DNA of 47,837 bases, from positions 1 to 47,837 of the forward strand of contig CAROLD010000016.1 of NCBI GenBank assembly GCA_949035555.1, in the 5' to 3' direction. Every line of letters begins with the position of its first letter. Positions within the stretch are counted from its first letter, which is position 1. Below the pieces are notes generated by a model. That model had not been told where the DNA came from, did no database searches, and saw nothing but the letters and a program-made list of their open reading frames with translations. Below, one piece after another: positions 23,908-31,590 of this stretch. The translations under genes were made by a program, and so were the position numbers. Origin of the DNA: an uncultured bacterium. Its GTDB lineage: Bacteria > Cyanobacteriota > Vampirovibrionia > Gastranaerophilales > Gastranaerophilaceae.

Positions 23908-24828
23908 TTAGACTCTTTTAACTACAAATGAAGTCCACTGGTCTTGTTCAATTTCTTCTACAAGTTCTAAACCTTCACGCTCATAAGCTTCAATTACCAT
24001 ATCACGCTTTTCATAAAGAATACCGCTCAATGACATTATCGCTCCCGGCTTCATTAGGTTTTTCAAATCACCCATAATTTCGGCAAGAACAAAATGAAGA
24101 ATATTTGCACAGACAAAATCAAACTTATCTTGTATTTTGTCGGCTGTACCAAGTTCAAAAGTACATTCTACTTCATTTTTTTTTGCGTTTTCCTTAGCCA
24201 CATCAATTACAGTTTCATCATTGTCACAGCCGTAAACATAGCTTGCACCGAATTTCTTAGCCAGAATTGACAATATACCAGACCCCATACCAATATCTGC
24301 TACTTGGTCGTTTTGCTTCAGGTACTTTTCAAGAGCTTTCATGCATAGCTGAGTCGTTTGGTGTGTGCCTGTTCCGAATGCACAGCCAGGTTCAAGCTTG
24401 ATAACAACTTCACCTTCTTTTGGTTCATATTCAATCCAGTCAGGAACTACTGCTATTTTATCCGTAACATGTGTTACATCCCATTTCTCTTTCCATTTTT
24501 GAGACCAGTCTTCTGTTTTCTTTTCCTCAAGTACAAAATCCCATGAGCCAAGTTCTTCTTCTATCAAACCGCGTGCCAAAAACTCTTCTCTAGACATATC
24601 AAGAATATTTTCTATATCAAATTTCAACTCTTCATAAGCATCTTCACCGTCATAGCGCAAAAAGATTTTTAAAGTTCCCTCTGTAGTTGAAACCATTTCC
24701 AAATCTTTGTAGGCTTCTTCAGCAAGAACAACACCTTCACAGTCAAAATTTTCAAAAAAGATTTCTGAAATCAAATCTTCCATTTCAGGATTTATCTGCA
24801 ATCTCAATTCAAAATAATTATTATCCAT
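23908..24828 (-). CDS. prmA: ribosomal protein L11 methyltransferase PrmA
   Basis: A 306-aa SAM-dependent methylase that modifies L11. The N-terminal alpha/beta domain is followed by the methyltransferase domain: EPGCAFGTGTHQTTQLCMKALE, motif I VADIGMGSGILSILAKKFGA, and the catalytic-region CANIL(H), where the usual NIL motif is kept. Length is normal. It is followed by kdsB 16 bp on and preceded by accA with a hairpin between. Confidence 0.93.
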   Translation of the reverse strand: MDNNYFELRLQINPEMEDLISEIFFENFDCEGVVLAEEAYKDLEMVSTTEGTLKIFLRYDGEDAYEELKFDIENILDMSREEFLARGLIEEELGSWDFVLEEKKTEDWSQKWKEKWDVTHVTDKIAVVPDWIEYEPKEGEVVIKLEPGCAFGTGTHQTTQLCMKALEKYLKQNDQVADIGMGSGILSILAKKFGASYVYGCDNDETVIDVAKENAKKNEVECTFELGTADKIQDKFDFVCANILHFVLAEIMGDLKNLMKPGAIMSLSGILYEKRDMVIEAYEREGLELVEEIEQDQWTSFVVKRV

Positions 24829-24848
24829 AGTCTTCCTTAAATAACAGA

Positions 24849-24869
24849 GTCGGCATAATAAATGCCGAC
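24849..24869 (-). terminator. hairpin between accA and prmA
   Basis: GTCGGCAT and ATGCCGAC form a perfect 8-bp stem with a 5-nt loop, followed by TCTGTTATTT on the minus strand, not a clean T run. It may partly separate accDA from prmA-kdsB or stabilise the upstream message. Confidence 0.45.
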
Positions 24870-24897
24870 AATACCGTTTATAATTTTTTAATAAATT

Positions 24898-25854
24898 TTA
24901 TCCTTCAAGAAAAGCTCCCATTTTGCGGAATTTATCATAGCGCTGATTTCTTAAATCATCTGATGACATGCCTGCCAAACTGTCAAGAGCTTCCAGAATT
25001 GTTTTCTTCATTTCAGCTGCCATAAATTCATAATCAGTATGTGCACCTCGAGTTGGTTCTTTAATCGCACCATCAATAATTCCATGCTCCAACAGATGAG
25101 GAGCTGTAATTTTAAGTGCAGTAGCGGCTTCAAGATTTTTAGAGGCATCGCGCCATAAAATTGAAGCACAACCTTCAGGTGAAATAACTGTGTAATATGC
25201 ATGTTCAAGCAAATAAACTTTATTTGCAACAGCTAAACCTAACGCTCCACCTGAACAGCCTTCGCCCGAGATAATTGCGATAACTGGGACACCTAATTTT
25301 TGCATTTCACGAAGATTTGTAGCAATTGCGGCACCTTGAGCATGTTCTTCTGCGCTAATTCCGGGATAAGCGCCCGGCGTATCAATAATTGTAACAATCG
25401 GTATATTAAACTTATCAGCATGCTTAAACAGTCTTAAAGCTTTTCTGTATCCTTCCGGCTGAGGCATACCAAAGTTATATTCAAGATTTTCTTTTGTAGA
25501 TTTACCTTTCATAGTACCGATTATCATAATCGGACGTCCGTCAAGCTTGGCAAGACCGCCGACAATCGCTCTATCGTCAGTACCGACTCTATCCCCGTGA
25601 AGCTCTACAAAATCAGTAGTCATAAGATTGACATAGTCCAAAAACTTCGGTCTTTCAGGATGTCTTGCAATCTGCATTTTCTGGGTTGGATCAAGGTTTG
25701 CAAACAATTCTTTTTTAAATTCTTCTGCTTCTTGTTCCAAAGTTGATATATCTTTATTTAAATCCATGCCGGACTCCAAACTCTTTTTTTTTAGTTCCTC
25801 AATTTTTTCTTGAATTTCCAATATAGGTTTTTCAAAATCTAAAGCTGCTGCCAT
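24898..25854 (-). CDS. accA: acetyl-CoA carboxylase carboxyltransferase subunit alpha
   Basis: A 318-aa AccA that, with AccD, transfers CO2 from biotin carboxyl carrier protein to acetyl-CoA, the first step of fatty-acid synthesis. Seen: the N-terminal helix (LDFEKPILEIQEKIEEL), AIVGGLAKLDGRPIMIIG, IDTPGAYPGISAEEHAQG and ISGEGCSGGALGL, the oxyanion-hole region. The ATG at 25854 is chosen over the upstream GTG (25863) because AAGGAG lies 8 bp before it. It follows accD by 12 bp. Confidence 0.96.
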   Translation of the reverse strand: MAAALDFEKPILEIQEKIEELKKKSLESGMDLNKDISTLEQEAEEFKKELFANLDPTQKMQIARHPERPKFLDYVNLMTTDFVELHGDRVGTDDRAIVGGLAKLDGRPIMIIGTMKGKSTKENLEYNFGMPQPEGYRKALRLFKHADKFNIPIVTIIDTPGAYPGISAEEHAQGAAIATNLREMQKLGVPVIAIISGEGCSGGALGLAVANKVYLLEHAYYTVISPEGCASILWRDASKNLEAATALKITAPHLLEHGIIDGAIKEPTRGAHTDYEFMAAEMKKTILEALDSLAGMSSDDLRNQRYDKFRKMGAFLEG

Positions 25855-25866
25855 AATTAACACTCC

Positions 25867-26730
25867 TTACTCATGCATAGCCAAGATGTTTGCTAATGTA
25901 TCTTTTAAATCTTTTCGGGAAGAAACAACATCGACCTGACCGTATTTCATCAAATACTCCGCAGTTTGGAAATCAGCAGGAAGTTTTTGACGAATAGTTT
26001 GTTCAATAACTCTTCTGCCTGCAAACCCAACTCTGGCACCTTGTTCTGCAACAATTATATCGCCAAGAGTACCAAAACTTGCGGTAACTCCGCCAAAAGT
26101 AGGATCGGTAATTAAGTTTATATATAGCAAGCCTGCTTCATCAAGTCTTGCAACCGCACAAGAAGTTTTAGCCATCTGCATTAAACTCAAAGCACTTTCC
26201 TGCATTCTTGCACCACCTGAAGATGTAATTGCAAGAACAGGAAGTTTAAGTTCAATAGCTTTTTCCATAATTCTTGTGACTTTTTCACCTACAACACTAC
26301 CCATAGAACCGCCCATGAAATCAAAATCCATAATTGCAGCGGCAACTTTGTGACCGTCAATTGAAGCTATACCGGTAATAACGGCATCATTGAGATTAGT
26401 TTTTTTCTGAGCCGCATCAATTCTGTCTTTGTAGCTCTCTGTATCAACAAATTCAAGCGGGTCAGTAGGTTTGATATCAGTAAATAATTCTTCAAAAGAC
26501 CCCTCATCAAACAGTTGATTTACTCTTGTTCTGGCATTAACTCTAAAATGGTAATCACAAACAGGACAAACCATGCTATTTTCTTCTATATCTTTTTTTA
26601 GTAATTGAGCATCACAATGAACACATTTAGTCCACAAATCAGGGTTTGCCTCAATTTCTACTCTCGCTTCCAGAGCTCTTCTTTGAATTTGAGCTTCTTT
26701 ACGCTTTTCAAACCAATCTTGAACTGTCAT
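25867..26730 (-). CDS. accD: acetyl-CoA carboxylase carboxyltransferase subunit beta
   Basis: A 287-aa AccD. The N-terminal zinc finger is complete (CVHCDAQ...CPVCDYHF, four cysteines), followed by the crotonase-fold carboxyltransferase domain with MDFDFMGGSMGSVVGEK, TSSGGARMQE and DPTFGGVTASFGTLGDI. It is 12 bp upstream of accA and clearly the same operon, an arrangement shared with many bacteria. Confidence 0.97.
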   Translation of the reverse strand: MTVQDWFEKRKEAQIQRRALEARVEIEANPDLWTKCVHCDAQLLKKDIEENSMVCPVCDYHFRVNARTRVNQLFDEGSFEELFTDIKPTDPLEFVDTESYKDRIDAAQKKTNLNDAVITGIASIDGHKVAAAIMDFDFMGGSMGSVVGEKVTRIMEKAIELKLPVLAITSSGGARMQESALSLMQMAKTSCAVARLDEAGLLYINLITDPTFGGVTASFGTLGDIIVAEQGARVGFAGRRVIEQTIRQKLPADFQTAEYLMKYGQVDVVSSRKDLKDTLANILAMHE

Positions 26731-26849
26731 ATATAAATTCCTTTTTCTATATCCCTATAAATAAAAATTAAATTTACTTACAAGATAATTATACACAAAA
26801 AAGTGATAAAGGCAAAAACGGGTTAAGTTAGTTTACAAAACACAAAAAA

Positions 26850-27650
26850 TTATTGATTCATTGAGGTGTCTCTGTAATGTTTTCTGATTTGTTCTTGCAA
26901 ATCTCCGGAGATTTTAACATTCTGAAGTGCCATATGGTATTTACGTAAATTTGCAATATTTTCGGATTCTTCCAACAGATTGCGTTTCGGTTTATTGACA
27001 TTTACCCCGTCTTTAACTTTTTCAAACTCGGTTTTTGCCTCTTTAGAAATAATTCTGGCGACTACTTCATCTAAATCACTTCCAGACACTCCATATTTTG
27101 AAGCAATTTCTGACACAGTTTTACCTTGTGGAAAAGTATAGAGCCAATTAACGGATAATCTGTCACCTTCTCCTACATGCATAATCCCCTTTTGATGCGG
27201 AGTGTACATAATATCTTTTTTAAACGGACTGTGACCTAACCCTACCGCATGCCCTATTTCATGAAGGATTGTATGATAAACTTCTTCTTCATCCATATAA
27301 TCTGCATGCACAAGCCCTTCGGTCAAACCAATAGCAACTTCTGCGCTATAAAGACGATTTGAATTGTCATACTGAAAGATACAGTGACCAAGCGCCTGTC
27401 TTTCAACTCGTTTCCACTCGATATTTACGTTTGAAGACATCAAATTGTCAACCACGACAAACGAAACTTTTCCGTTTGAAACGCGATGCCATTCATCCAG
27501 AGCCTTTTTAACATATTGTCTGTATTTTAAATCCTGTCCTTTTTTGGAGTAAAACTGCATAGGCGCAATGTAAACTTTCAGAGGCATAAAATTCCACCTC
27601 ATAAGGCGTCCGTTTTTTACAGATTCTTGTAAATATGTTTTCTTCTCCAT
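26850..27650 (-). CDS. matrixin-like zinc metalloprotease (M10), without signal peptide
   Basis: A 266-aa protein with the metzincin zinc motif HEIGHAVGLGH (H130, E131, H134, H140) and a Met-turn (DIMYT, M148), the M10A matrixin signature. The protease domain covers about 20-160. It has no signal peptide, prodomain or cysteine switch; the start is MEKKTYLQESVKNGRLMRW. The region 160-190 (FPQGKTVSEIASKYGVS) resembles part of a LysM motif. It lies 119 bp upstream of accD on the same strand. A TACAAT at 27657-27662 ends 6 bp before the ATG and no ribosome binding site is present, suggesting leaderless translation. Confidence 0.82.
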   Translation of the reverse strand: MEKKTYLQESVKNGRLMRWNFMPLKVYIAPMQFYSKKGQDLKYRQYVKKALDEWHRVSNGKVSFVVVDNLMSSNVNIEWKRVERQALGHCIFQYDNSNRLYSAEVAIGLTEGLVHADYMDEEEVYHTILHEIGHAVGLGHSPFKKDIMYTPHQKGIMHVGEGDRLSVNWLYTFPQGKTVSEIASKYGVSGSDLDEVVARIISKEAKTEFEKVKDGVNVNKPKRNLLEESENIANLRKYHMALQNVKISGDLQEQIRKHYRDTSMNQ

Positions 27651-27716
27651 ATTTTTATTGTATAATAAAAAGTACCAGAAAAAAAGTGAAGATATTACAG
27701 ACTAAGGAGAAAAATT

Positions 27717-28058
27717 ATGGGTATGGATTTAATGAATATCATGAAACAAGTTCAAAATGTTCAGAAAAAAGCAGGCATAATGCAAGAAGAACTTGCGAAT
27801 CTTGAAATTACAGGAGAAGCGGCTAACGGTGCCGTAAGTGTTTTATTTGACGGTCAAGGCAAATTTAAATCAATTTCTCTAAAACCGGAAGCTATTAATC
27901 CTGAAAACCCTGCTTCTGTTGATTCTGAAACAGTAGAAATGCTTGAAGATATTATTACTCAAGCAATGAAAGATGCAAGCGGAAAAGCTGCAGCTGAAAT
28001 GGAATCAAGAATGAAACAGCTAACAGGCGGGATCCCAATTCCGGGATTATTTAAGTAA
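27717..28058 (+). CDS. ybaB: nucleoid-associated protein YbaB/EbfC
   Basis: A 113-aa YbaB/EbfC family protein: an N-terminal helix (NIMKQVQNVQKKAGIMQEEL), GEAANGAVSVLFDGQGKFKSI and a C-terminal helix with DIITQAMKDASGKAAAEME. It binds DNA as a dimer. It has AAGGAG upstream and sits 5 bp before recR, the usual dnaX-ybaB-recR neighbourhood without dnaX here. Confidence 0.93.
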   Translation: MGMDLMNIMKQVQNVQKKAGIMQEELANLEITGEAANGAVSVLFDGQGKFKSISLKPEAINPENPASVDSETVEMLEDIITQAMKDASGKAAAEMESRMKQLTGGIPIPGLFK

Positions 28059-28063
28059 GAATT

Positions 28064-28660
28064 ATGATATACCCGAAATCAATAGCAGCATTAATAGAGC
28101 AGTTTCAGAAATTTCCTTCAGTAGGACCAAAATCTGCTCAAAGAATGGCATTCCATATATTAAGAATGCCTTCAGCTGATGTTGAAAATTTTGCAAAAGC
28201 AGTGATTGAAGCAAAACAAAACACAAGAACTTGTGAAATTTGCTTCAATTTATCTGCGGCAAGCCCCTGCGAAATATGCGCTTCAACCCAGCGTGACCGT
28301 TCCACAATTTGCGTTGTTGCTGAAACAAAAGACTTGATTGCAATAGAAAAAACTAACGAATTCAAAGGACTGTATCATGTTCTGCAAGGGCTTATTTCTC
28401 CTATGGATGGAATTGGTGCAGATGATATTAGAATAAAAGAACTTTTAAACAGACTGACTAACGATGAAGTTAAAGAAGTTATTCTTGCTCTTAGTCCTTC
28501 TGTTGAAGGTGAAGCTACAAGCCTATACCTAACTAAGCTAATTAAACCTTTTGGCATAACAGTTTCTCGAATTGCATTTGGTTTGCCTGTTGGCGCAGAT
28601 TTGGAATATGCCGACGAAATAACAATTGCAAAAGCAATTGAAGGTCGCCATGAAATTTAA
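28064..28660 (+). CDS. recR: recombination mediator protein RecR
   Basis: A 198-aa RecR, acting with RecF and RecO to load RecA at gaps. It has the helix-hairpin-helix (PSVGPKSAQRMAFHIL), the four-cysteine zinc finger (CEICFNLSAASPCEIC), a Toprim domain with VVAETKDL and a conserved C-terminal (ISRIAFGLPVGADLEYAD). recF lies 10 kb away in the same window. It follows ybaB by 5 bp. Confidence 0.96.
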   Translation: MIYPKSIAALIEQFQKFPSVGPKSAQRMAFHILRMPSADVENFAKAVIEAKQNTRTCEICFNLSAASPCEICASTQRDRSTICVVAETKDLIAIEKTNEFKGLYHVLQGLISPMDGIGADDIRIKELLNRLTNDEVKEVILALSPSVEGEATSLYLTKLIKPFGITVSRIAFGLPVGADLEYADEITIAKAIEGRHEI

Positions 28661-28667
28661 TTAAGGC

Positions 28668-28784
28668 TCTGCTCACTAATGCCGCCTCGCCTTAAACAGC
28701 ACCGCTCGCACTAGCAACGAGACTCAACGTCTTCGTTAACGCGTGCTCCCCTGTCGCGGACGCTCCTGCCTCTGCTCGGTGGCA
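28668..28784. other. GC-rich noncoding island, possible dispersed repeat
   Basis: About 115 bp between recR and the terminator of the 56-aa gene are strikingly GC-rich in an AT-rich window. On the minus strand GAGCAGAGGC and GAGCAGAGCC occur near its two ends. No open frame of note and no clear RNA family. Likely a dispersed repeat or a remnant. Confidence 0.4.
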
Positions 28785-28785
28785 C

Positions 28786-28814
28786 AAAAAAAACCTGATT
28801 TCATAGAAATCAGG
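28786..28814 (-). terminator. intrinsic terminator of the 56-aa gene
   Basis: On the minus strand CCTGATTTC-TAT-GAAATCAGG is followed by eight T residues, about 55 bp after the 56-aa stop. Confidence 0.9.
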
Positions 28815-28869
28815 GATAAAATTTGTAGGGGAAAAATTAAATTGGAGTTAAAATATAAAATAAAACTTG

Positions 28870-29040
28870 TTATGCAATATGTAACATTTGTTTGTTATAC
28901 GTTGCTATAAAATTCATTTGCATAAATAACAAATCTGATCTATCAACAAAAGCTTCATTAGTTGCAGGTGCCGCTGTTACCTGATCTTTATATAAATCTT
29001 TTAATTTGCTGTCAATTTTTTTTAAATCTGCAACTGCCAT
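28870..29040 (-). CDS. small unrecognised protein, 56 aa
   Basis: ATG at 29040, TAA at 28870-28872; too short for usual cutoffs. A GAGAGAGG site lies about 7 bp upstream and a clean terminator follows, which supports a real gene. The protein starts MAVADLKKIDSKLKDLYKDQ (amphipathic helix), has an alanine/threonine linker, and ends in a helix with SDLLFMQMNFIATYNKQM. It resembles in layout small helical-hairpin subunits or chaperones, but no family was recognised. It is divergent from the 689-aa gene and shares an HLR1-like box with it. Confidence 0.75.
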   Translation of the reverse strand: MAVADLKKIDSKLKDLYKDQVTAAPATNEAFVDRSDLLFMQMNFIATYNKQMLHIA

Positions 29041-29126
29041 ATTAAAGCCTCTCTCGATTGTTCATTTATCTCTCTTATATATATAAAGTATATACAAGCT
29101 TTAAAATTTCAAACCTGCATTTCTTT

Positions 29127-29144
29127 GTTACATTTCGTTACATT
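29127..29144 (+). promoter_or_regulatory. perfect HLR1 consensus (RpaB box)
   Basis: GTTACATT-TC-GTTACATT matches every position of the published cyanobacterial HLR1 consensus. It lies between the divergent 56-aa gene (ATG 87 bp away) and the 689-aa gene (ATG 85 bp away). Confidence 0.65.
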
Positions 29145-29228
29145 TGATAAATTATTTTAATAATATAGCAACTTATCAGATTACAATGTTTTTATATACT
29201 TGTAGGGAAAACAGAAAGCAGAATTCGC

Positions 29229-31298
29229 ATGTCCAATCAAGCAATAAATCCACTGAATATACCTAGCTTACAGGTAAAAAATCAAGTCAATTTTCAGCAA
29301 AATCCGGCTGGTGCACAAACCTCAATGCAAGGTATTGACCGAGAAACAGTAAAACAATCCGTTGATAATTCATATCTTGCAAACCGGGCAAAAGCATCCG
29401 AAGACAGCAATCCTCTTGCTACACTCGGACTTGGTACTGCCGTTTGGTATGGATTGAGCAAAGGGATGGACAAATTTAACCCAAAATGTGAAGGCGCATA
29501 CAGAGACAGCATTTTAGGCAAGCTCGGCAGCTGGGGTGACAATTTTTCTATTAAGAATCCTGTAGGCAGAAGAATTGAAGGTTCTCTAAGATGGCTTGAT
29601 AAAAAACTTGATGCACTGGCTTCAAAAAATAAAATTGTTAATGCTTTAAGAAATCACTCAACTCGTCCTGAATGGGATTTTGCAAGAACACCGGGGGCAG
29701 GTTTACACGGTTTCTTAGCAATGGATACAAAAAATATAATGGAGGAATTCCTAAAACCGATTTCCGGCAGACAAGCTAAAGGTATTTTTGGAATGCCTTT
29801 AGGACTAAAACATAATTACTATCAAGGTCTTGAACAATACGGTAAAATGACACAGCAAGAAATCAACGCTTTTGTTGATGGCTTAAAAGGTCTGAAACCT
29901 GCTGAAAAAGCAATGAAATTACAGCTCAAGGAACTGGAACTTCTGGGTGCTGATATGGGTATTGCAGCCAAAATCCAAGCAAAAACAGGCTTAACAGGTT
30001 TAGAAAAATTTGCCAGAAATTTAAAAATTAAAAAACTAGGATTCAAATCACTAAGAGAATACAAAGAAATCACAGAACATTTACTTGATAATCCTGATAA
30101 AATAATGAATGCTTTATCTAAAGCTGACAAAAATATCAGAGTATCTATATGGAGAAAACACGGAACTTGGGGCAAAATTAAAAATCATCTGTTTGGCAGA
30201 ACGGCATCTTTGCAGGAATATCACAACAAATATCTGGCAACATTAGGCAAAGGTAACCATACTAAACTAGGCAGATTTTTACCAAAATCACTCAGCTGGT
30301 TTTTAGAAGGATGCACAAACAGATTTGCAGGCGGTAAACTTGCTGTTGCAATGCAGGCTGGTATTTTCGCCGATATGTTGTACCATACAATAAAAGCTCC
30401 AAAAGGAGAAAAGGGTAAAACGTTCGCGGAAAGATTTGTAAATGACTTTACATACTTCCTTGCTATGGTTGCGGGTATTGCTGTAATCCACAAAATCGGC
30501 GGTTTTAAATACCTCGGAATTAAAAATAAAGCAGGTGTTGAAGCATATAGAAAAGGACTTGAACAGTTTAACTTTAAACGCAACGCAGGTTTATTGGGCA
30601 CAAAAAAAGCTTATAAATTCGCAGAAAAACGCTTGGATGTATTACTGGGCAAGAAAAACCTCAATTTCTTTGAAAAAATGCTCTACAAAGTTGGAAAATT
30701 CGTCAACATGGGTAACGAACGCAAACTAAGCTATGTTTCTAAGAGCAAAATAAATATGAATTGGTTAAGAAAACTTGCTAACGGAAACCTTTTAGGTGTG
30801 CCTCTTAGGGTTTACATCGCTATGGGGATGGTCTCACCTTTCTTAGCAAAATTCACAACTCAACTAACACATAAAATCTTCGGAAAACCAACAAATTCTG
30901 TGCTTGATGAAGATAAAGAACCGCAAGAATTACAACAACCGCAACAAAATCAAACGCAAGATAATATCCAACAAATACAAAAACATACATTTAACCATAG
31001 AAATCCTAATGAATATTCCAGCGACACAAACCTGATAAAAATGCGAGCAAACGGTCAAGCTACAGGGGTAAATGGGGTAAATGGGGTAAATGGGACACAG
31101 CAAACACAACAAACAGCTCAGTCTAATGCAAAACAAGAAACAAAAGATAACAAAACAGAACAAGAACCTGTAAGAACTTATATTCCTTCACCCGTTGGAA
31201 TGGTTCCGCAAGGTCCTGATATGAGTGCTTACAATCAGGCAATTGCACAAGTTGATGCGGCTGAACAGTACGCACAAAGTGTTCTCAAAATGAATTAG
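29229..31298 (+). CDS. large basic membrane-associated protein, 689 aa, unrecognised
   Basis: Unrecognised. It is lysine-rich and mostly helical. Hydrophobic segments at about 380-395 (AGGKLAVAMQAGIFADML), 405-425 (DFTYFLAMVAGIAVIH) and 520-545 (LLGVPLRVYIAMGMVSPFL) may cross or bind the membrane. Residues 1-35 form a polar leader with VNFQQNPAG, comparable with other leaders in this window. After about 555 the protein is disordered, rich in Q/N/T, with three VNG repeats. A weak AAAGCAGAA lies before the ATG. It is preceded by a perfect HLR1 box. Function unknown. Confidence 0.75.
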   Translation: MSNQAINPLNIPSLQVKNQVNFQQNPAGAQTSMQGIDRETVKQSVDNSYLANRAKASEDSNPLATLGLGTAVWYGLSKGMDKFNPKCEGAYRDSILGKLGSWGDNFSIKNPVGRRIEGSLRWLDKKLDALASKNKIVNALRNHSTRPEWDFARTPGAGLHGFLAMDTKNIMEEFLKPISGRQAKGIFGMPLGLKHNYYQGLEQYGKMTQQEINAFVDGLKGLKPAEKAMKLQLKELELLGADMGIAAKIQAKTGLTGLEKFARNLKIKKLGFKSLREYKEITEHLLDNPDKIMNALSKADKNIRVSIWRKHGTWGKIKNHLFGRTASLQEYHNKYLATLGKGNHTKLGRFLPKSLSWFLEGCTNRFAGGKLAVAMQAGIFADMLYHTIKAPKGEKGKTFAERFVNDFTYFLAMVAGIAVIHKIGGFKYLGIKNKAGVEAYRKGLEQFNFKRNAGLLGTKKAYKFAEKRLDVLLGKKNLNFFEKMLYKVGKFVNMGNERKLSYVSKSKINMNWLRKLANGNLLGVPLRVYIAMGMVSPFLAKFTTQLTHKIFGKPTNSVLDEDKEPQELQQPQQNQTQDNIQQIQKHTFNHRNPNEYSSDTNLIKMRANGQATGVNGVNGVNGTQQTQQTAQSNAKQETKDNKTEQEPVRTYIPSPVGMVPQGPDMSAYNQAIAQVDAAEQYAQSVLKMN
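31065..31094 (+). repeat. tandem repeat of 9 bp (GGGGTAAAT x3)
   Basis: Three in-frame copies inside the disordered C-terminal part of the 689-aa gene encode VNG repeats. Copy number can change by slippage without a frameshift. Confidence 0.85.
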
Positions 31299-31311
31299 CC
31301 ATATGCTGAGT

Positions 31312-31340
31312 TTGCAAACAAAATAAAAATATGCTAAAAT
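31312..31340 (+). promoter_or_regulatory. promoter of the 6S-like RNA
   Basis: TTGCAA (31312-31317), 17 bp, TAAAAT (31335-31340); predicted start near 31347. Confidence 0.65.
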
Positions 31341-31346
31341 AAGATA

Positions 31347-31526
31347 AGCTCGGTATAGGCGTTAATTTTGTTCCTACATTTATATAAATAGGGAGAGTTA
31401 ACTCCAGGGCATTGAAGTATACCCGCCGATAACTTTATCGCCAGCGGGAAACGGATTATTCCCGGGTTCTCACCCACCTGCGAGTCCAAGCAGGTAACAA
31501 AATCCGCTTATACGGGGCTTTTTTAT
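31347..31526 (+). ncRNA. ssrS: structured small RNA, probably 6S RNA
   Basis: An intergenic RNA of about 180 nt with its own promoter and a terminator-like end (ACGGGGCTTTTTTATTT). Its two ends pair along an imperfect long stem (AAGCTCGGTATAGGCG with CGCTTATACGGGGCTT, then TTTTGTT with AACAAAA), and the middle holds a GC-rich arm (CCCGC..GCGGG, 31422-31447) and unpaired flanks including GGGTTCTCACCCACCTG. Rod shape, central bubble, size and free-standing position fit 6S RNA, which binds RNA polymerase. It has no SRP, tmRNA or RNase P signatures. Family assignment is from shape, not alignment. Confidence 0.6.
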
Positions 31527-31590
31527 TTGCACTTACTGCACCGATATGTTATACTAAAATCAGGGAAAATGTGTTACCTGTAGGTATGAT

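Noticed and set aside
26731..26849. HLR1-like box between accD and the matrixin gene
   Set aside because: Single TTACA cores occur but not in pairs at 5-nt spacing.
31347..31526. SRP RNA, tmRNA or RNase P RNA
   Set aside because: No GGUCAGG..GGAAGC SRP domain, no tRNA-like TTCGAATCC end, and no GAGGAAAGTCC/ACAGAA cores; rod shape and size fit 6S better.
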